The position numbers and the translations under genes are program-made. Of a stretch of DNA of 64,000 nt, positions 1 to 7,425 are shown piece after piece. Where the stretch lies: positions 1,366,501 to 1,430,500 of the forward strand of contig NZ_CP038267.1 in assembly GCF_004564375.1 (NCBI RefSeq). Reading direction: 5' to 3'. The DNA is from Nocardioides euryhalodurans (GTDB lineage: Bacteria > Actinomycetota > Actinomycetes > Propionibacteriales > Nocardioidaceae). How positions within the stretch are numbered: the first letter of the stretch is position 1; each line of letters starts with the position of its first letter. A model generated the notes under the pieces. It was not told the DNA's origin. It was given only the letters and a program-made list of their open reading frames with translations, and ran no database searches.

Positions 1-485
1 AGGACCCCGCCCTCGCGAACCGCACCCAGCAGGGTGCCGTAGCCGACGAACGGGCGCACACCGCCCTCGGCGACGGCCTCGAGCACCGCGAGGGTGGCGG
101 TGACCAGGGCCGAGATGTCCTCGGCGCCCCGGGTCTCGAAGGTCGGCACCAGCCGCCCCGACTTGTCGACCCCCAGGGCGATGCCCTCGCGGTTGATCAC
201 GCTGACGCGCTCCTCGGAGCTGCCGAAGCGGACCTCGTCGTCGAAGTGGACCTCACCGGACGACGCGTCGCGGACCACGACCCTGGCACGGCCGTCGAGG
301 TAGCGAACCAGCGGCCTGGGCCAGGGGGCGAGACGCCCCCTGAGCCCGTGGTTCCGGGTGTCGCGCACCACCCGGAACGACCACACGCGCTGGCCGTCGA
401 AGAGGACGTCGACCGGGCGGTCCTCGGCCCTGCTCACCGCCACGCCGCGCTCGTCGACGCGACGCACGCGCAGGGAGCTCTCCAC
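1..485 (-). CDS. LicD/fukutin-type nucleotidyltransferase-fold protein (3' part outside window)
   Basis: Only the first 161 residues are in the window; the gene runs off the left edge. The visible end reads PFVGYGTLLGAVREGG, matching the 'yGTLLGavR' signature that opens the catalytic core of LicD/fukutin-type proteins. Known members transfer phosphocholine or sugar-phosphate groups onto surface polymers. The acidic metal-binding residues that normally follow lie outside the window. The first ~140 residues are a beta-rich stretch I do not recognise, without a signal peptide, so the protein is probably cytoplasmic. The GTG start is the first possible one: the TGA of the upstream phospholipase-like gene is in frame one codon before it, so translation is probably coupled. 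Family assignment rests on one motif. Confidence 0.6.
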   Translation of the reverse strand, partial: MESSLRVRRVDERGVAVSRAEDRPVDVLFDGQRVWSFRVVRDTRNHGLRGRLAPWPRPLVRYLDGRARVVVRDASSGEVHFDDEVRFGSSEERVSVINREGIALGVDKSGRLVPTFETRGAEDISALVTATLAVLEAVAEGGVRPFVGYGTLLGAVREGGV

Positions 486-488
486 CCG

Positions 489-1823
489 TCAGTCCATGTC
501 GACGTTGGCGTACGGGTCGACCCCGTTGACCGGGCCGGTGCCGAACAGGAGCCCGTCGTCGGTCAGTCCGCCCTGCGCGGCCGTGGTGCGGGCCAGCGGG
601 GAGTCCGCCGCTGCCGCGGCAGCGTTGCGCCGGTCGAAGTGGCGCAGCCAGTAGATGATGTGCTCCTGGTAGCGGTTGGTCAGGCCCTTGCGCCAGTAGA
701 CGCCGATGTTCTCGTCGGAGCGGTCGGCGACGGTGGACCAGTTGGACGAGCCGTTGAGGACCACGTGGTTGGCGCGGCGACCGCCGACGTTGCCCACGAT
801 CGTCATGGCCTTCATGTGGAAGTAGTTGTCGAACTGGCCGTCACCGTTGACGTCCTCGACCATGTGGCGCAGCGGGACGGGGCCACGCCGGCTCGGCGCC
901 CGGAGCATCCGGCTGACGTCCTTCCCGATGACGGTGTAGCCGATCCGGATGTCGCAGCCGTCGAGCCAGAGCCGACGCACCTTGCGGCCGAGCTCCATGC
1001 CGCGCTGCTCGCGGATCACGTCAGGGACGATCCGGATCCGGGTGCGGCCGGACGCGGTGTTGGTCGCGCCGCGGCAGCGCACCTTGTTGAGCAGCTGCAT
1101 CACGGGATCACCGCTGCGACGGCCCACGCCCGGGAAGAAGGCGAGCTTCTCGCCGTTGTTCTGCCACGAGGCGTACGGCGGCCGCACCGGGCGGTCCTTC
1201 GCCATCTGGGTGAAGATCTTGCGGGTGAAGCCGTAGGGGCCGCTGCGGCGGGTCGTGGTGTAGATGTCGTTCCACTGGTTGTGGGCCGAGGCCGCGGTCA
1301 GGTTGGCGGAGCCCTGGATCAGCACGTTGCGGGCGCGACCGGACTTCGAGAAGAGGTAGAACTTGGCGTGGGCGGTGCCGTTCTCGCCGCGGCAGGAGCC
1401 GCCGCAGAGCCGGGCCCAGCTCCTCCGGTCGGCCGGGCGGCCGCGGTTGCCACGCTTGAGGCCGCGCTGGAGCCGCCGGAAGCTCTCGTTCTCGATCCGG
1501 ACCGCGTTGGTCCGCGCCATCAGCAGCTGCACCCGGACGTTGCGCCGCTGGGCGCGCAGCATCGCGTCGACCGCGGCCGTGGACTGGAGGTTCCAGGTCA
1601 TGATCCGGATCTCCTCGCGGCGCGGCGTCGCCTTGATCGTCTTGATGATCTTGGTGATCACCTGACGACGCTTCGCCTCGCTGCCGATGGCGCTGTTGAA
1701 CGTCACGCCCGGTTGGGGGGTGAACCCCCGCGCGGCGGCGGCCGGTGACGACACGGTCGCCACCTGCAGCAGGGACGCCAGCATGGCTGCGGCCAGGCAG
1801 ATGCCTACTCGCCTGAGAAACAT
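489..1823 (-). CDS. Secreted phospholipase D-like (HKD) protein
   Basis: A 444-residue protein with a typical Sec signal peptide at the ATG chosen here (MFLRRVGICLAAAMLASLL, then an Ala-rich cleavage zone); an upstream in-frame ATG would bury it. Two half-sites carry the HxK part of the PLD catalytic motif: H-A-K near residue 152 followed by GSANLT, and H-M-K near residue 336 followed by NGSSNWS. That two-lobed layout is the usual pseudo-symmetric PLD fold, which acts on phosphodiester bonds of lipids or nucleic acids; the substrate cannot be read from sequence. The canonical Asp after each HxK is not obvious at the usual spacing. Four bases separate it from the LicD-type gene downstream, so the two are probably co-translated and may modify the same surface polymer. 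Confidence 0.75.
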   Translation of the reverse strand: MFLRRVGICLAAAMLASLLQVATVSSPAAAARGFTPQPGVTFNSAIGSEAKRRQVITKIIKTIKATPRREEIRIMTWNLQSTAAVDAMLRAQRRNVRVQLLMARTNAVRIENESFRRLQRGLKRGNRGRPADRRSWARLCGGSCRGENGTAHAKFYLFSKSGRARNVLIQGSANLTAASAHNQWNDIYTTTRRSGPYGFTRKIFTQMAKDRPVRPPYASWQNNGEKLAFFPGVGRRSGDPVMQLLNKVRCRGATNTASGRTRIRIVPDVIREQRGMELGRKVRRLWLDGCDIRIGYTVIGKDVSRMLRAPSRRGPVPLRHMVEDVNGDGQFDNYFHMKAMTIVGNVGGRRANHVVLNGSSNWSTVADRSDENIGVYWRKGLTNRYQEHIIYWLRHFDRRNAAAAAADSPLARTTAAQGGLTDDGLLFGTGPVNGVDPYANVDMD

Positions 1824-1910
1824 GTGATCCACCCAATACATGGTCGACGTGGTCGCTGGACGATCGTGCGGGTGGTCCGCGGTGCGGCCCACCGGTGCCG
1901 GGGGACGGCG

Positions 1911-2297
1911 TCAGCCTCGGCAGCTGGCGACCGCGTCACGGTACCCGCTGTCGTCGTCCAGCACCGATTCGGTCTCGCTGATGGTGCCACCCAGCACGGC
2001 GTAGTAGTGGTCGTCGAACCGGACCATCCGCTGGCCCGACGAGCACTCCAGCACGTCCCTGGTCACGAACGAACCCCCGTCGTCACAGCCGTCGTAGCCA
2101 CGCGGGAGCGTGGCTCCGTCCACCCACACCGAGGAGCAGGCAGCGCCCGTGGCCTCAGGTGCGGTGGAGGTCGGCGTCTGCGACTGGTCGTCGGCTCGGT
2201 CCTCGGAGCCCGTGTCGGTGCCGCAGCCGGTCACGAGCACGGCGACCAGGAGCGCGGCGACCGCCGGAAGGCGACGCGAGAAGGAGGTGGACGACAT
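1911..2297 (-). CDS. Small lipoprotein of unknown function
   Basis: A 128-residue protein with an N-terminal signal ending in the lipobox V-T-G-C near residue 25, then a Ser/Thr/Asp-rich linker and a short globular part with four further Cys residues that could form disulfides. It should be lipid-anchored on the outer face of the membrane. No recognisable domain. The start is supported by a TAGACT -10 element ending six bases before the ATG, next to a 14-bp palindrome. It precedes the PLD-like gene on the same strand by about 90 bp, so read-through is possible but not shown. Confidence 0.7.
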   Translation of the reverse strand: MSSTSFSRRLPAVAALLVAVLVTGCGTDTGSEDRADDQSQTPTSTAPEATGAACSSVWVDGATLPRGYDGCDDGGSFVTRDVLECSSGQRMVRFDDHYYAVLGGTISETESVLDDDSGYRDAVASCRG

Positions 2298-2303
2298 GGT
2301 GTG

Positions 2304-2309
2304 AGTCTA
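2304..2309 (-). promoter_or_regulatory. -10 element, leaderless-type, for the lipoprotein gene
   Basis: TAGACT, with six bases to the ATG. It fits TANNNT at leaderless spacing. The adjacent palindrome covers the -35 side. Confidence 0.5.
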
Positions 2310-2310
2310 G

Positions 2311-2324
2311 GTCACTCGAGTGAC
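2311..2324. promoter_or_regulatory. 14-bp perfect palindrome, possible operator
   Basis: GTCACTCGAGTGAC is its own reverse complement. It abuts the -10 of the lipoprotein gene and lies about 120 bp upstream of the divergent MgtE-N-like gene, where a repressor or activator dimer could act. The binding protein is unknown. Confidence 0.4.
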
Positions 2325-2440
2325 AGGTGCGACACGGCCGCGCCGCTCACCGACCGGTCTCCGGGGGCTCGTGGAGCGGGTAACCTTCGTCGGCGGGCGC
2401 ACCGTGATCCGTGCGTCCCTTCCCCGGTCGAGGAGGTGTG

Positions 2441-3697
2441 ATGAGCAACGCCACCCCCACGCGCGTCTACGTCGCCCGGCTCGTCGGCCTGCCGATCTTC
2501 GACCCGCAGGGCGACCAGGTGGGCAAGGTCCGCGACCTGGTCGCCGCGGTGCGCTCCGAGGTCAACCAGCCGCGGGTGCTCGGCCTGGTCGCCGAGGTGC
2601 TCGGTCGGCGGCGCATCTTCGTCCCCATGACCCGTGTCACCAACATCGACAGCGGGCAGGTCTACACGACCGGTCTGCTCAACATGCGCCGCTTCGAGCA
2701 GCGCCCGACCGAGACGCTCGTGGTGGGCCAGATGCTCGACCGCTCGGTGACCGTCCCCGGGACCGACGTACGAGGCGCGGTCTACGACGTCGGGATGGAG
2801 CAGGCGCGCAACCGCGACTGGGTGCTGTCCCGCGTGGCCGTCCAGGAGCCGGGGAGCACCTTCCGCCGGCGTGGCCAGACCCATGTCTTCGAGTGGCGGG
2901 AGGTCGACGGCCTGACCCGGCGCGACGAGAGGCAGGGCGCCACCCACCTGATCGCCCAGCTCGCCGAGATGAAGCCCGCGGACGCGGCCAGCGTCATCCA
3001 CGACCTGCCGGCCGAGCGGCGTACGGCCGTGGTCGCGGCCATGGACGACGAGCGCCTCGCCGACGTGCTGGAGGAGCTGCCCGAGGAGGACCAGGTCGAG
3101 ATCGTCGGCAACCTCGACTCCGAGCGTGCCGCCGACGTGCTCGAGGAGATGTCGGCCGACGACGCGGCCGACCTGATCGCCGACCTGCCGCCCGAGACGG
3201 CCGCACGACTGCTGGGGCTGATGGAGTCCGAGGACGCCGAGGACGTGCGCCGGCTGATGTCCTACGCCGAGGAGACCGCCGGCGGCATGATGACGCCCGA
3301 GCCGGTGATCCTCGGCCCCGACGCGACCGTGGCAGACGCGCTCGCCCACGTCCGCAACCCCGACCTGCCCGTCTCGCTGGCTGCGGTCGTCTACGTCTGC
3401 CGGCAGCCGCTCGAGACGCCGACCGGCCGGCTGCTCGGCTGCGCCCACATCCAGCGGCTGCTGCGCGAGCCACCCTCCTCGCTGGCCGCCGCGGCGATCG
3501 ATCCTGCCCTCGACGCGCTGCGGCCCCAGGCCACGATCGACCAGGTGGCCGCCCACCTGGCGACCTACAACCTGGTCGCCGCACCGGTCGTCGACGAGGC
3601 GGGCCGCCTGCTCGGCGCGGTCACCGTCGACGACCTGCTCGACCACATGCTGCCGGAGAACTGGCGCGACCACGAGGCGGGTGGGACCCATGGCTGA
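2441..3697 (+). CDS. PRC-barrel / MgtE N-domain / CBS protein (no channel domain)
   Basis: A 418-residue soluble protein. Residues ~5-80 resemble a PRC-barrel (RLVGLPIFDPQGDQVGKVRD). Residues ~165-285 are MgtE-N superhelical repeats (for example 'ADVLEELPEEDQVEIV'), followed by a CBS pair (~285-410) with the MgtE-like hinge 'EETAGGMMTPEPVIL'. In true MgtE channels these cytosolic domains sense Mg2+ and gate a five-helix pore; here the pore is absent, so this is a sensor or regulator rather than a transporter. The ATG is preceded by a strong AGGAGGTG. It overlaps the DUF1003 gene by 8 bp, a pairing common in actinobacteria, which suggests the two proteins work together at the membrane. Confidence 0.82.
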   Translation: MSNATPTRVYVARLVGLPIFDPQGDQVGKVRDLVAAVRSEVNQPRVLGLVAEVLGRRRIFVPMTRVTNIDSGQVYTTGLLNMRRFEQRPTETLVVGQMLDRSVTVPGTDVRGAVYDVGMEQARNRDWVLSRVAVQEPGSTFRRRGQTHVFEWREVDGLTRRDERQGATHLIAQLAEMKPADAASVIHDLPAERRTAVVAAMDDERLADVLEELPEEDQVEIVGNLDSERAADVLEEMSADDAADLIADLPPETAARLLGLMESEDAEDVRRLMSYAEETAGGMMTPEPVILGPDATVADALAHVRNPDLPVSLAAVVYVCRQPLETPTGRLLGCAHIQRLLREPPSSLAAAAIDPALDALRPQATIDQVAAHLATYNLVAAPVVDEAGRLLGAVTVDDLLDHMLPENWRDHEAGGTHG

Positions 3698-4199
3698 GCC
3701 GCGTCGCAACCGCCTCGACACGCCGACCGACGTCCGCCGGCCGCTCGTGCGCCGGCCGGCGTACGACGCCGACGCCTTCGGCTCGTTCGCCGAGCAGTTC
3801 GCCCGCTTCATGGGCACCGCCCGGTTCCTCATCTACATGACGCTCTTCGTCACGGTGTGGCTGGTGTGGAACTGGGCCACCCCCGAGCAGTGGGCCTGGG
3901 ACGCCTACCCGTTCATCTTCCTCACCCTGATGCTGAGCCTGCAGGCGTCGTACGCCGCCCCGCTCATCCTGCTGGCCCAGAACCGTCAGGAGGACCGCGA
4001 CCGGGTGATCGCCGAGCGCGACCGGCAGGCCAACGCGCGCGCCCACGCCGACATGGAGTTCCTCGCCCGCGAGGTGGCGTCACTGCGGATGGCGATCGGC
4101 GAGGTGGCAACCCGTGACTACGTCCGCTCGGAGATCCGCGCCCTGCTCGCCGAGCTCGAGGAGCTGCGCCAGACCGGCCCCCGGAAGGACGGCGAGTGA
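3690..4199 (+). CDS. DUF1003 membrane protein
   Basis: A 169-residue protein with two membrane segments (~residues 44-66 and 78-98) and the DUF1003 hallmark of a hydrophobic stretch ending in SLQASYAAPLILLAQNRQ, followed by a charged cytoplasmic helix. The function of DUF1003 is not established. The ATG lies inside the end of the MgtE-N/CBS gene, so the two are translationally coupled. The last four bases (GTGA) are shared with the next gene, making a three-gene operon. Confidence 0.85.
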   Translation: MAEPRRNRLDTPTDVRRPLVRRPAYDADAFGSFAEQFARFMGTARFLIYMTLFVTVWLVWNWATPEQWAWDAYPFIFLTLMLSLQASYAAPLILLAQNRQEDRDRVIAERDRQANARAHADMEFLAREVASLRMAIGEVATRDYVRSEIRALLAELEELRQTGPRKDGE

Positions 4200-5260
4200 G
4201 GGGCCGCAGGATCGACGTCCTGCTGACCGTCGCGCTCGTCGTGGTGCTGGTCGGCGCGGGCCTCGGCATCGCGTTCCTCGGCACGGCGCCGGCCCCCGAC
4301 GTGGTGGCGCCCGAGCCGGAGACCCCGGCGTCCACGGCTCCGTCCTCGCCGACCGCCACCACTCCCCCGCCGGCGACCCCCACCGGCCGCAGCCGTCCCC
4401 CCCGGCCGACCCGGCCGCCCGTGATGCCCTCGGCGACCGCGAGCGTGTGTCCCGAGCTCACCGCGGAGGGAAGCGTGCTGCGGGTGCTCAGCTACAACGT
4501 GCACTCCGGCCGCGGGGTCGACGGCCGCCTCGACGTGGCCCGGATCGCCGGACTGCTCCGGCAGTGGGACGTCGACGTGGCCCTGCTGCAGGAGGTCGAC
4601 CGCGGCCGCCGGGCCAGCCGTTACGTCGACATGCCGGCCATCCTGGCCCGGCAGACCGGCATGGACCTCGCCTACGGGGTGAACTGGCGACCCAACGGCG
4701 GTGAGTACGGCGTCGCCACCCTGTCGCGGTTCCCGATCGTGGAGCAGCGCAACACCCTGCTCCCCAACGCGCCCGGCTACCAGCAGCGAGGCCTGCTGCG
4801 GGCCGACATCGACGTGGCGGGCACCACCATCAGCACCTACAACACCCACCTGGAGAACAAGTCGCAGCTGATGCGGCTGCGCCAGGTGTCGGCGAGCCGT
4901 CGCATCGTCGCCCAGACCAGGCACCCCGTGATCCTCGGCGGCGACCTCAACTCGCAGCCCGGATCGCCGATGCTGGGGGTGCTCCGCAGCTTCGTCTCCG
5001 ACGCGTGGGACGTCGCCGGACGCGGGCCCGGGCTGACGGTCCCGCTCCGAAACCCGCGGCTGCGCGTCGACTACGTGATGTACTCCCCGCCGCTGGAGGC
5101 GACCAGCGCGCAGGTGCTGTCCTCCTCCGCCTCCAACCACCGTGCCGTCCTCGCGGACCTGGTGCTCCCGGGGGACAGCACCGCGATCTGTGTGCCGGAC
5201 CTCACGGGGCCGGTACCGGGCAACGGTCCCGATCGTGGTCGTTCTGGCCCTGCTCGTTAG
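4196..5260 (+). CDS. Membrane-anchored endonuclease/exonuclease/phosphatase-family protein
   Basis: A 354-residue protein. Residues ~6-28 form an uncleaved signal-anchor, ~35-85 are a Pro/Thr/Ser-rich linker, and ~98-330 are the EEP (DNase I-like) fold with the usual motifs: SYNVHSG, LLQEVDRGR, GGDLNSQPGS and the terminal SNHRAVLADL. The catalytic Asn, Glu, Asp/Asn and His are therefore all present. The domain should face outward. Family members cleave phosphodiesters in nucleic acids, inositol phosphates or lipids; the substrate is not predictable here. GTG start overlaps the DUF1003 stop by four bases. Confidence 0.83.
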   Translation: MRGRRIDVLLTVALVVVLVGAGLGIAFLGTAPAPDVVAPEPETPASTAPSSPTATTPPPATPTGRSRPPRPTRPPVMPSATASVCPELTAEGSVLRVLSYNVHSGRGVDGRLDVARIAGLLRQWDVDVALLQEVDRGRRASRYVDMPAILARQTGMDLAYGVNWRPNGGEYGVATLSRFPIVEQRNTLLPNAPGYQQRGLLRADIDVAGTTISTYNTHLENKSQLMRLRQVSASRRIVAQTRHPVILGGDLNSQPGSPMLGVLRSFVSDAWDVAGRGPGLTVPLRNPRLRVDYVMYSPPLEATSAQVLSSSASNHRAVLADLVLPGDSTAICVPDLTGPVPGNGPDRGRSGPAR

Positions 5261-5263
5261 GCT
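5258..5263 (+). promoter_or_regulatory. -10 element, leaderless-type, for mrp
   Basis: TAGGCT with eight bases to the mrp ATG, overlapping the 3' end of the upstream coding sequence. It gives mrp its own promoter and explains the lack of a good ribosome-binding site. Confidence 0.55.
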
Positions 5264-5271
5264 TGGTGATC

Positions 5272-6435
5272 ATGAGCATCCCCACGGTCGAGCAGGTCGA
5301 CGCAGCGCTGGCCACGGTCAACGACCCCGAGATCAAGCGCCCGATCACCGAGCTCGGCATGGTCGACTCCGTCGAGGTCGGCGACGACGGCCTGGTCCGG
5401 GTCACCGTGCTGCTCACCGTGGCCGGCTGCCCCCTCAAGGACACCATCAACCGCGACGTGACCGCCGCGGTCACCGCCCTCGACGGCGTCACGGGCGTCG
5501 ACCTCACCCTCGGCGTCATGACTGCCGAGCAGCGCGCCGGCCTGCAGGAGACGCTGCGAGGCGGCCAGGCGCAGCGCGAGATCCCCTTCGCCCAGCCCGG
5601 CTCGCTCACCAAGGTGTTCGCGATCGCCAGCGGCAAGGGTGGCGTGGGCAAGTCCTCGGTCACGGTCAACCTCGCGCTCGGCATGGCCGCGCAGGGCCTC
5701 AAGGTCGGCATCGTCGACGCCGACATCTACGGCCACAGCGTCCCGGCGATGCTCGGCGTCGCCGACTCTCGGCCGACTCAGGTCGACGACCTGATCATGC
5801 CCGTGCCGACGGCCTCCGGGGTCTCGGTCATCTCCATCGGCATGCTCAAGCCCCGCCGCGACCAGGTGGTCGCGTGGCGCGGCCCGATGCTCGACCGGGC
5901 CCTGGTGCAGATGCTCGCCGACGTCTACTGGGGCGATCTCGACGTGCTCCTCCTGGACCTGCCTCCCGGCACGGGCGACGTCGCGATCTCGCTGGGTCAA
6001 CATCTTCCCGGGGCCGAGGTCCTCGTGGTCACGACGCCGCAGGAGGCTGCGGCCGAGGTCGCGGAGCGCGCCGGCACGATGGCATCGATGATGCACCAGC
6101 GCGTGGTCGGCGTGGTCGAGAACATGAGCTACCTCGCCTGCCCCCACTGCGCCGAGGAGGGCAAGGACCACCGGCTCGAGCTCTTCGGCAACGGGGGCGG
6201 CGACCGGGTTGCCCGCACCTTGTCGCAGCGGTTCGGCTACGACGTCCCCGTCCTCGGCCGGGTCCCGCTCGACACCGGGCTGCGCGAGGGCGGCGACGTC
6301 GGCAAGCCCATCGTCGAGGCCGACCCGACCGCTCCGGCCGCCCAGGTGCTGCGCGAGGTGGCCACGACCTTGTCCGGCCGCGGACGCGGTCTTGCCGGAA
6401 TGCAGCTGGGACTCACGCCGACGAGTAAGTTCTGA
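5272..6435 (+). CDS. mrp: Mrp/NBP35-type ATPase, Fe-S cluster carrier
   Basis: A 387-residue P-loop ATPase. An N-terminal ~90-residue DUF59/MIP18-like domain (LLTVAGCPLKDTI) precedes the ATPase core with the deviant Walker A G-K-G-G-V-G-K-S at residues 121-128, the DLPPGTGD motif, and a C-P-H-C pair near residues 285-288 that in this family binds a bridging Fe-S cluster between subunits. It is expected to carry and deliver Fe-S clusters in the cytoplasm. The ATG is chosen over longer in-frame options because a TAGGCT -10 element ends eight bases before it. It is followed at once by tatB. Confidence 0.9.
   Translation: MSIPTVEQVDAALATVNDPEIKRPITELGMVDSVEVGDDGLVRVTVLLTVAGCPLKDTINRDVTAAVTALDGVTGVDLTLGVMTAEQRAGLQETLRGGQAQREIPFAQPGSLTKVFAIASGKGGVGKSSVTVNLALGMAAQGLKVGIVDADIYGHSVPAMLGVADSRPTQVDDLIMPVPTASGVSVISIGMLKPRRDQVVAWRGPMLDRALVQMLADVYWGDLDVLLLDLPPGTGDVAISLGQHLPGAEVLVVTTPQEAAAEVAERAGTMASMMHQRVVGVVENMSYLACPHCAEEGKDHRLELFGNGGGDRVARTLSQRFGYDVPVLGRVPLDTGLREGGDVGKPIVEADPTAPAAQVLREVATTLSGRGRGLAGMQLGLTPTSKF
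6426..6431 (+). promoter_or_regulatory. -10 element, leaderless-type, for tatB, inside the mrp 3' end
   Basis: TAAGTT lies within the last codons of mrp and ends seven bases before the tatB GTG. tatB can thus be transcribed independently of mrp. Confidence 0.5.
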
Positions 6436-6438
6436 CCT

Positions 6439-6771
6439 GTGTTCGGAGTCGGGCTGCCCGAGATGGCAGTGATCGCGCTGGTCGCGGTCGTCGTCTTCGG
6501 CCCCGACAAGCTGCCGGAGTTCGCCCGGCAGGCCGGACGGTTCCTGCACCGGCTGCGCACGTTCGCGACCAGCACCCGCGACGAGCTGCGCATCGAGCTC
6601 GGCCCGGCGTACGCCGATCTCGAGCTGCGTGACCTCGACCCGCGCACGGTCGTGCGCCGCCACATCGTCGAGGCGATGGAGGAGGCCGAGGAGGAGTCGC
6701 GGCCCAAGCGGAAGGGCTCCCGCCCCCTCGCCGACGGCGAGGTCCCCCCGTACGACGCCGAGGCTACCTGA
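6439..6771 (+). CDS. tatB: Sec-independent protein translocase subunit TatB
   Basis: A 110-residue protein with the TatA/B plan: a single N-terminal membrane helix (~residues 7-21), the FGPDKLPEF hinge motif, an amphipathic helix, then a charged C-terminal tail. The length and the 'F-G-P-(D/E)-K-L-P' hinge favour TatB over the shorter TatA. TatB receives folded twin-arginine substrates with TatC at the inner membrane. The GTG start is supported by the TAAGTT element; only three bases separate it from the mrp stop. tatC is not in the window. Confidence 0.85.
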   Translation: MFGVGLPEMAVIALVAVVVFGPDKLPEFARQAGRFLHRLRTFATSTRDELRIELGPAYADLELRDLDPRTVVRRHIVEAMEEAEEESRPKRKGSRPLADGEVPPYDAEAT

Positions 6772-6784
6772 CCCGGTCCCGACC

Positions 6785-7315
6785 TCAGCGGCTCTGGATG
6801 GCGGCGAGCGCTGCGAAGGCGATCAGCTCCACGCGCTCGGGCGCGACCTCGACCTCGGCGAAGTCGGCGCCGACCCGGCGGACGCGGCCCTCGAGCCTGC
6901 CCCCGTCGCGCAGGTGGAGCAGACACTGCTCCTGTGCCTCTCCGAGCCTGCGCAGCGCCGAGCCCAGGCCGAGCCGGGTCAGGGGTGACCAGGCCACCTC
7001 GGGGGTCGACCTCGGCGAGGCGCCCGCGACCCCGCTGACCGCGTCGAGGTGGACCACCCAGTCGCCGCCGGCGCCCTGCAGCAGCGCCCAGCCGGTGCCG
7101 ACCCGCTGCAGCGTGCCCTCGACGCGGCCCACGCCGCGCAAGGAGAGCGCCACGTCGCGGTCGAGCGAGGCCATCAGCCGACTGGCGAGCGTGACCGATG
7201 CGTACTCGGCCCGGCTTCGGTCGGCCAGCTCGGCGTCCCGTTCGGCGCCGTAGAGCGCCTCGGCCTGCTGCTCGAGATCGTCGAGCACCGCGAAGAGCTG
7301 CTCGTCCCAGTTCAC
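6785..7315 (-). CDS. Conserved actinobacterial protein of unknown function
   Basis: A 176-residue soluble protein beginning NWDEQLFAVLDDLEQQAEALY. It has an N-terminal helical part and a C-terminal beta-rich part ('DWVVHLDAVSGVAG', 'GGRLEGRVRRVGADFAEV') that looks like a small barrel. No known domain, signal peptide or membrane segment. I recall similar proteins in other Nocardioidaceae, but no function is known. The GTG start is preferred to an upstream ATG because conservation seems to begin at NWDEQ and a CAGGCT sequence (a weaker -10 variant) ends six bases before it. Convergent with tatB. Confidence 0.6.
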   Translation of the reverse strand: MNWDEQLFAVLDDLEQQAEALYGAERDAELADRSRAEYASVTLASRLMASLDRDVALSLRGVGRVEGTLQRVGTGWALLQGAGGDWVVHLDAVSGVAGASPRSTPEVAWSPLTRLGLGSALRRLGEAQEQCLLHLRDGGRLEGRVRRVGADFAEVEVAPERVELIAFAALAAIQSR

Positions 7316-7365
7316 CGCCGTGAGCCTGCCACATCTCGCGGCCTTGTGGATCAACGGTTGCAACG

Positions 7366-7378
7366 CCTCTCAAAGAGG
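7366..7378. repeat. Short hairpin in the LysM-gene promoter region
   Basis: CCTCT-CAA-AGAGG, 5-bp arms, next to the 8-bp palindrome GTTGCAAC at 7357-7364. Both lie in the 110-bp divergent region between the unknown gene and the LysM gene. Too short for a confident terminator; could be a protein site. Confidence 0.25.
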
Positions 7379-7390
7379 GTTTGAATCAGG

Positions 7391-7410
7391 CAAACGTAAG
7401 CAAACGCAAG
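7391..7410 (+). promoter_or_regulatory. Two tandem 10-bp direct repeats upstream of the LysM gene
   Basis: CAAACGTAAG is followed directly by CAAACGCAAG, a single mismatch. A period of exactly one helical turn places both copies on one face of the DNA, as for OmpR-family response regulators binding head-to-tail. The repeats end 15 bp before the ATG. MtrA, encoded elsewhere in this window, controls cell-wall genes in other actinobacteria and is a candidate, but this is inference. Confidence 0.4.
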
Positions 7411-7425
7411 ATTTGGAGTGTCGGG

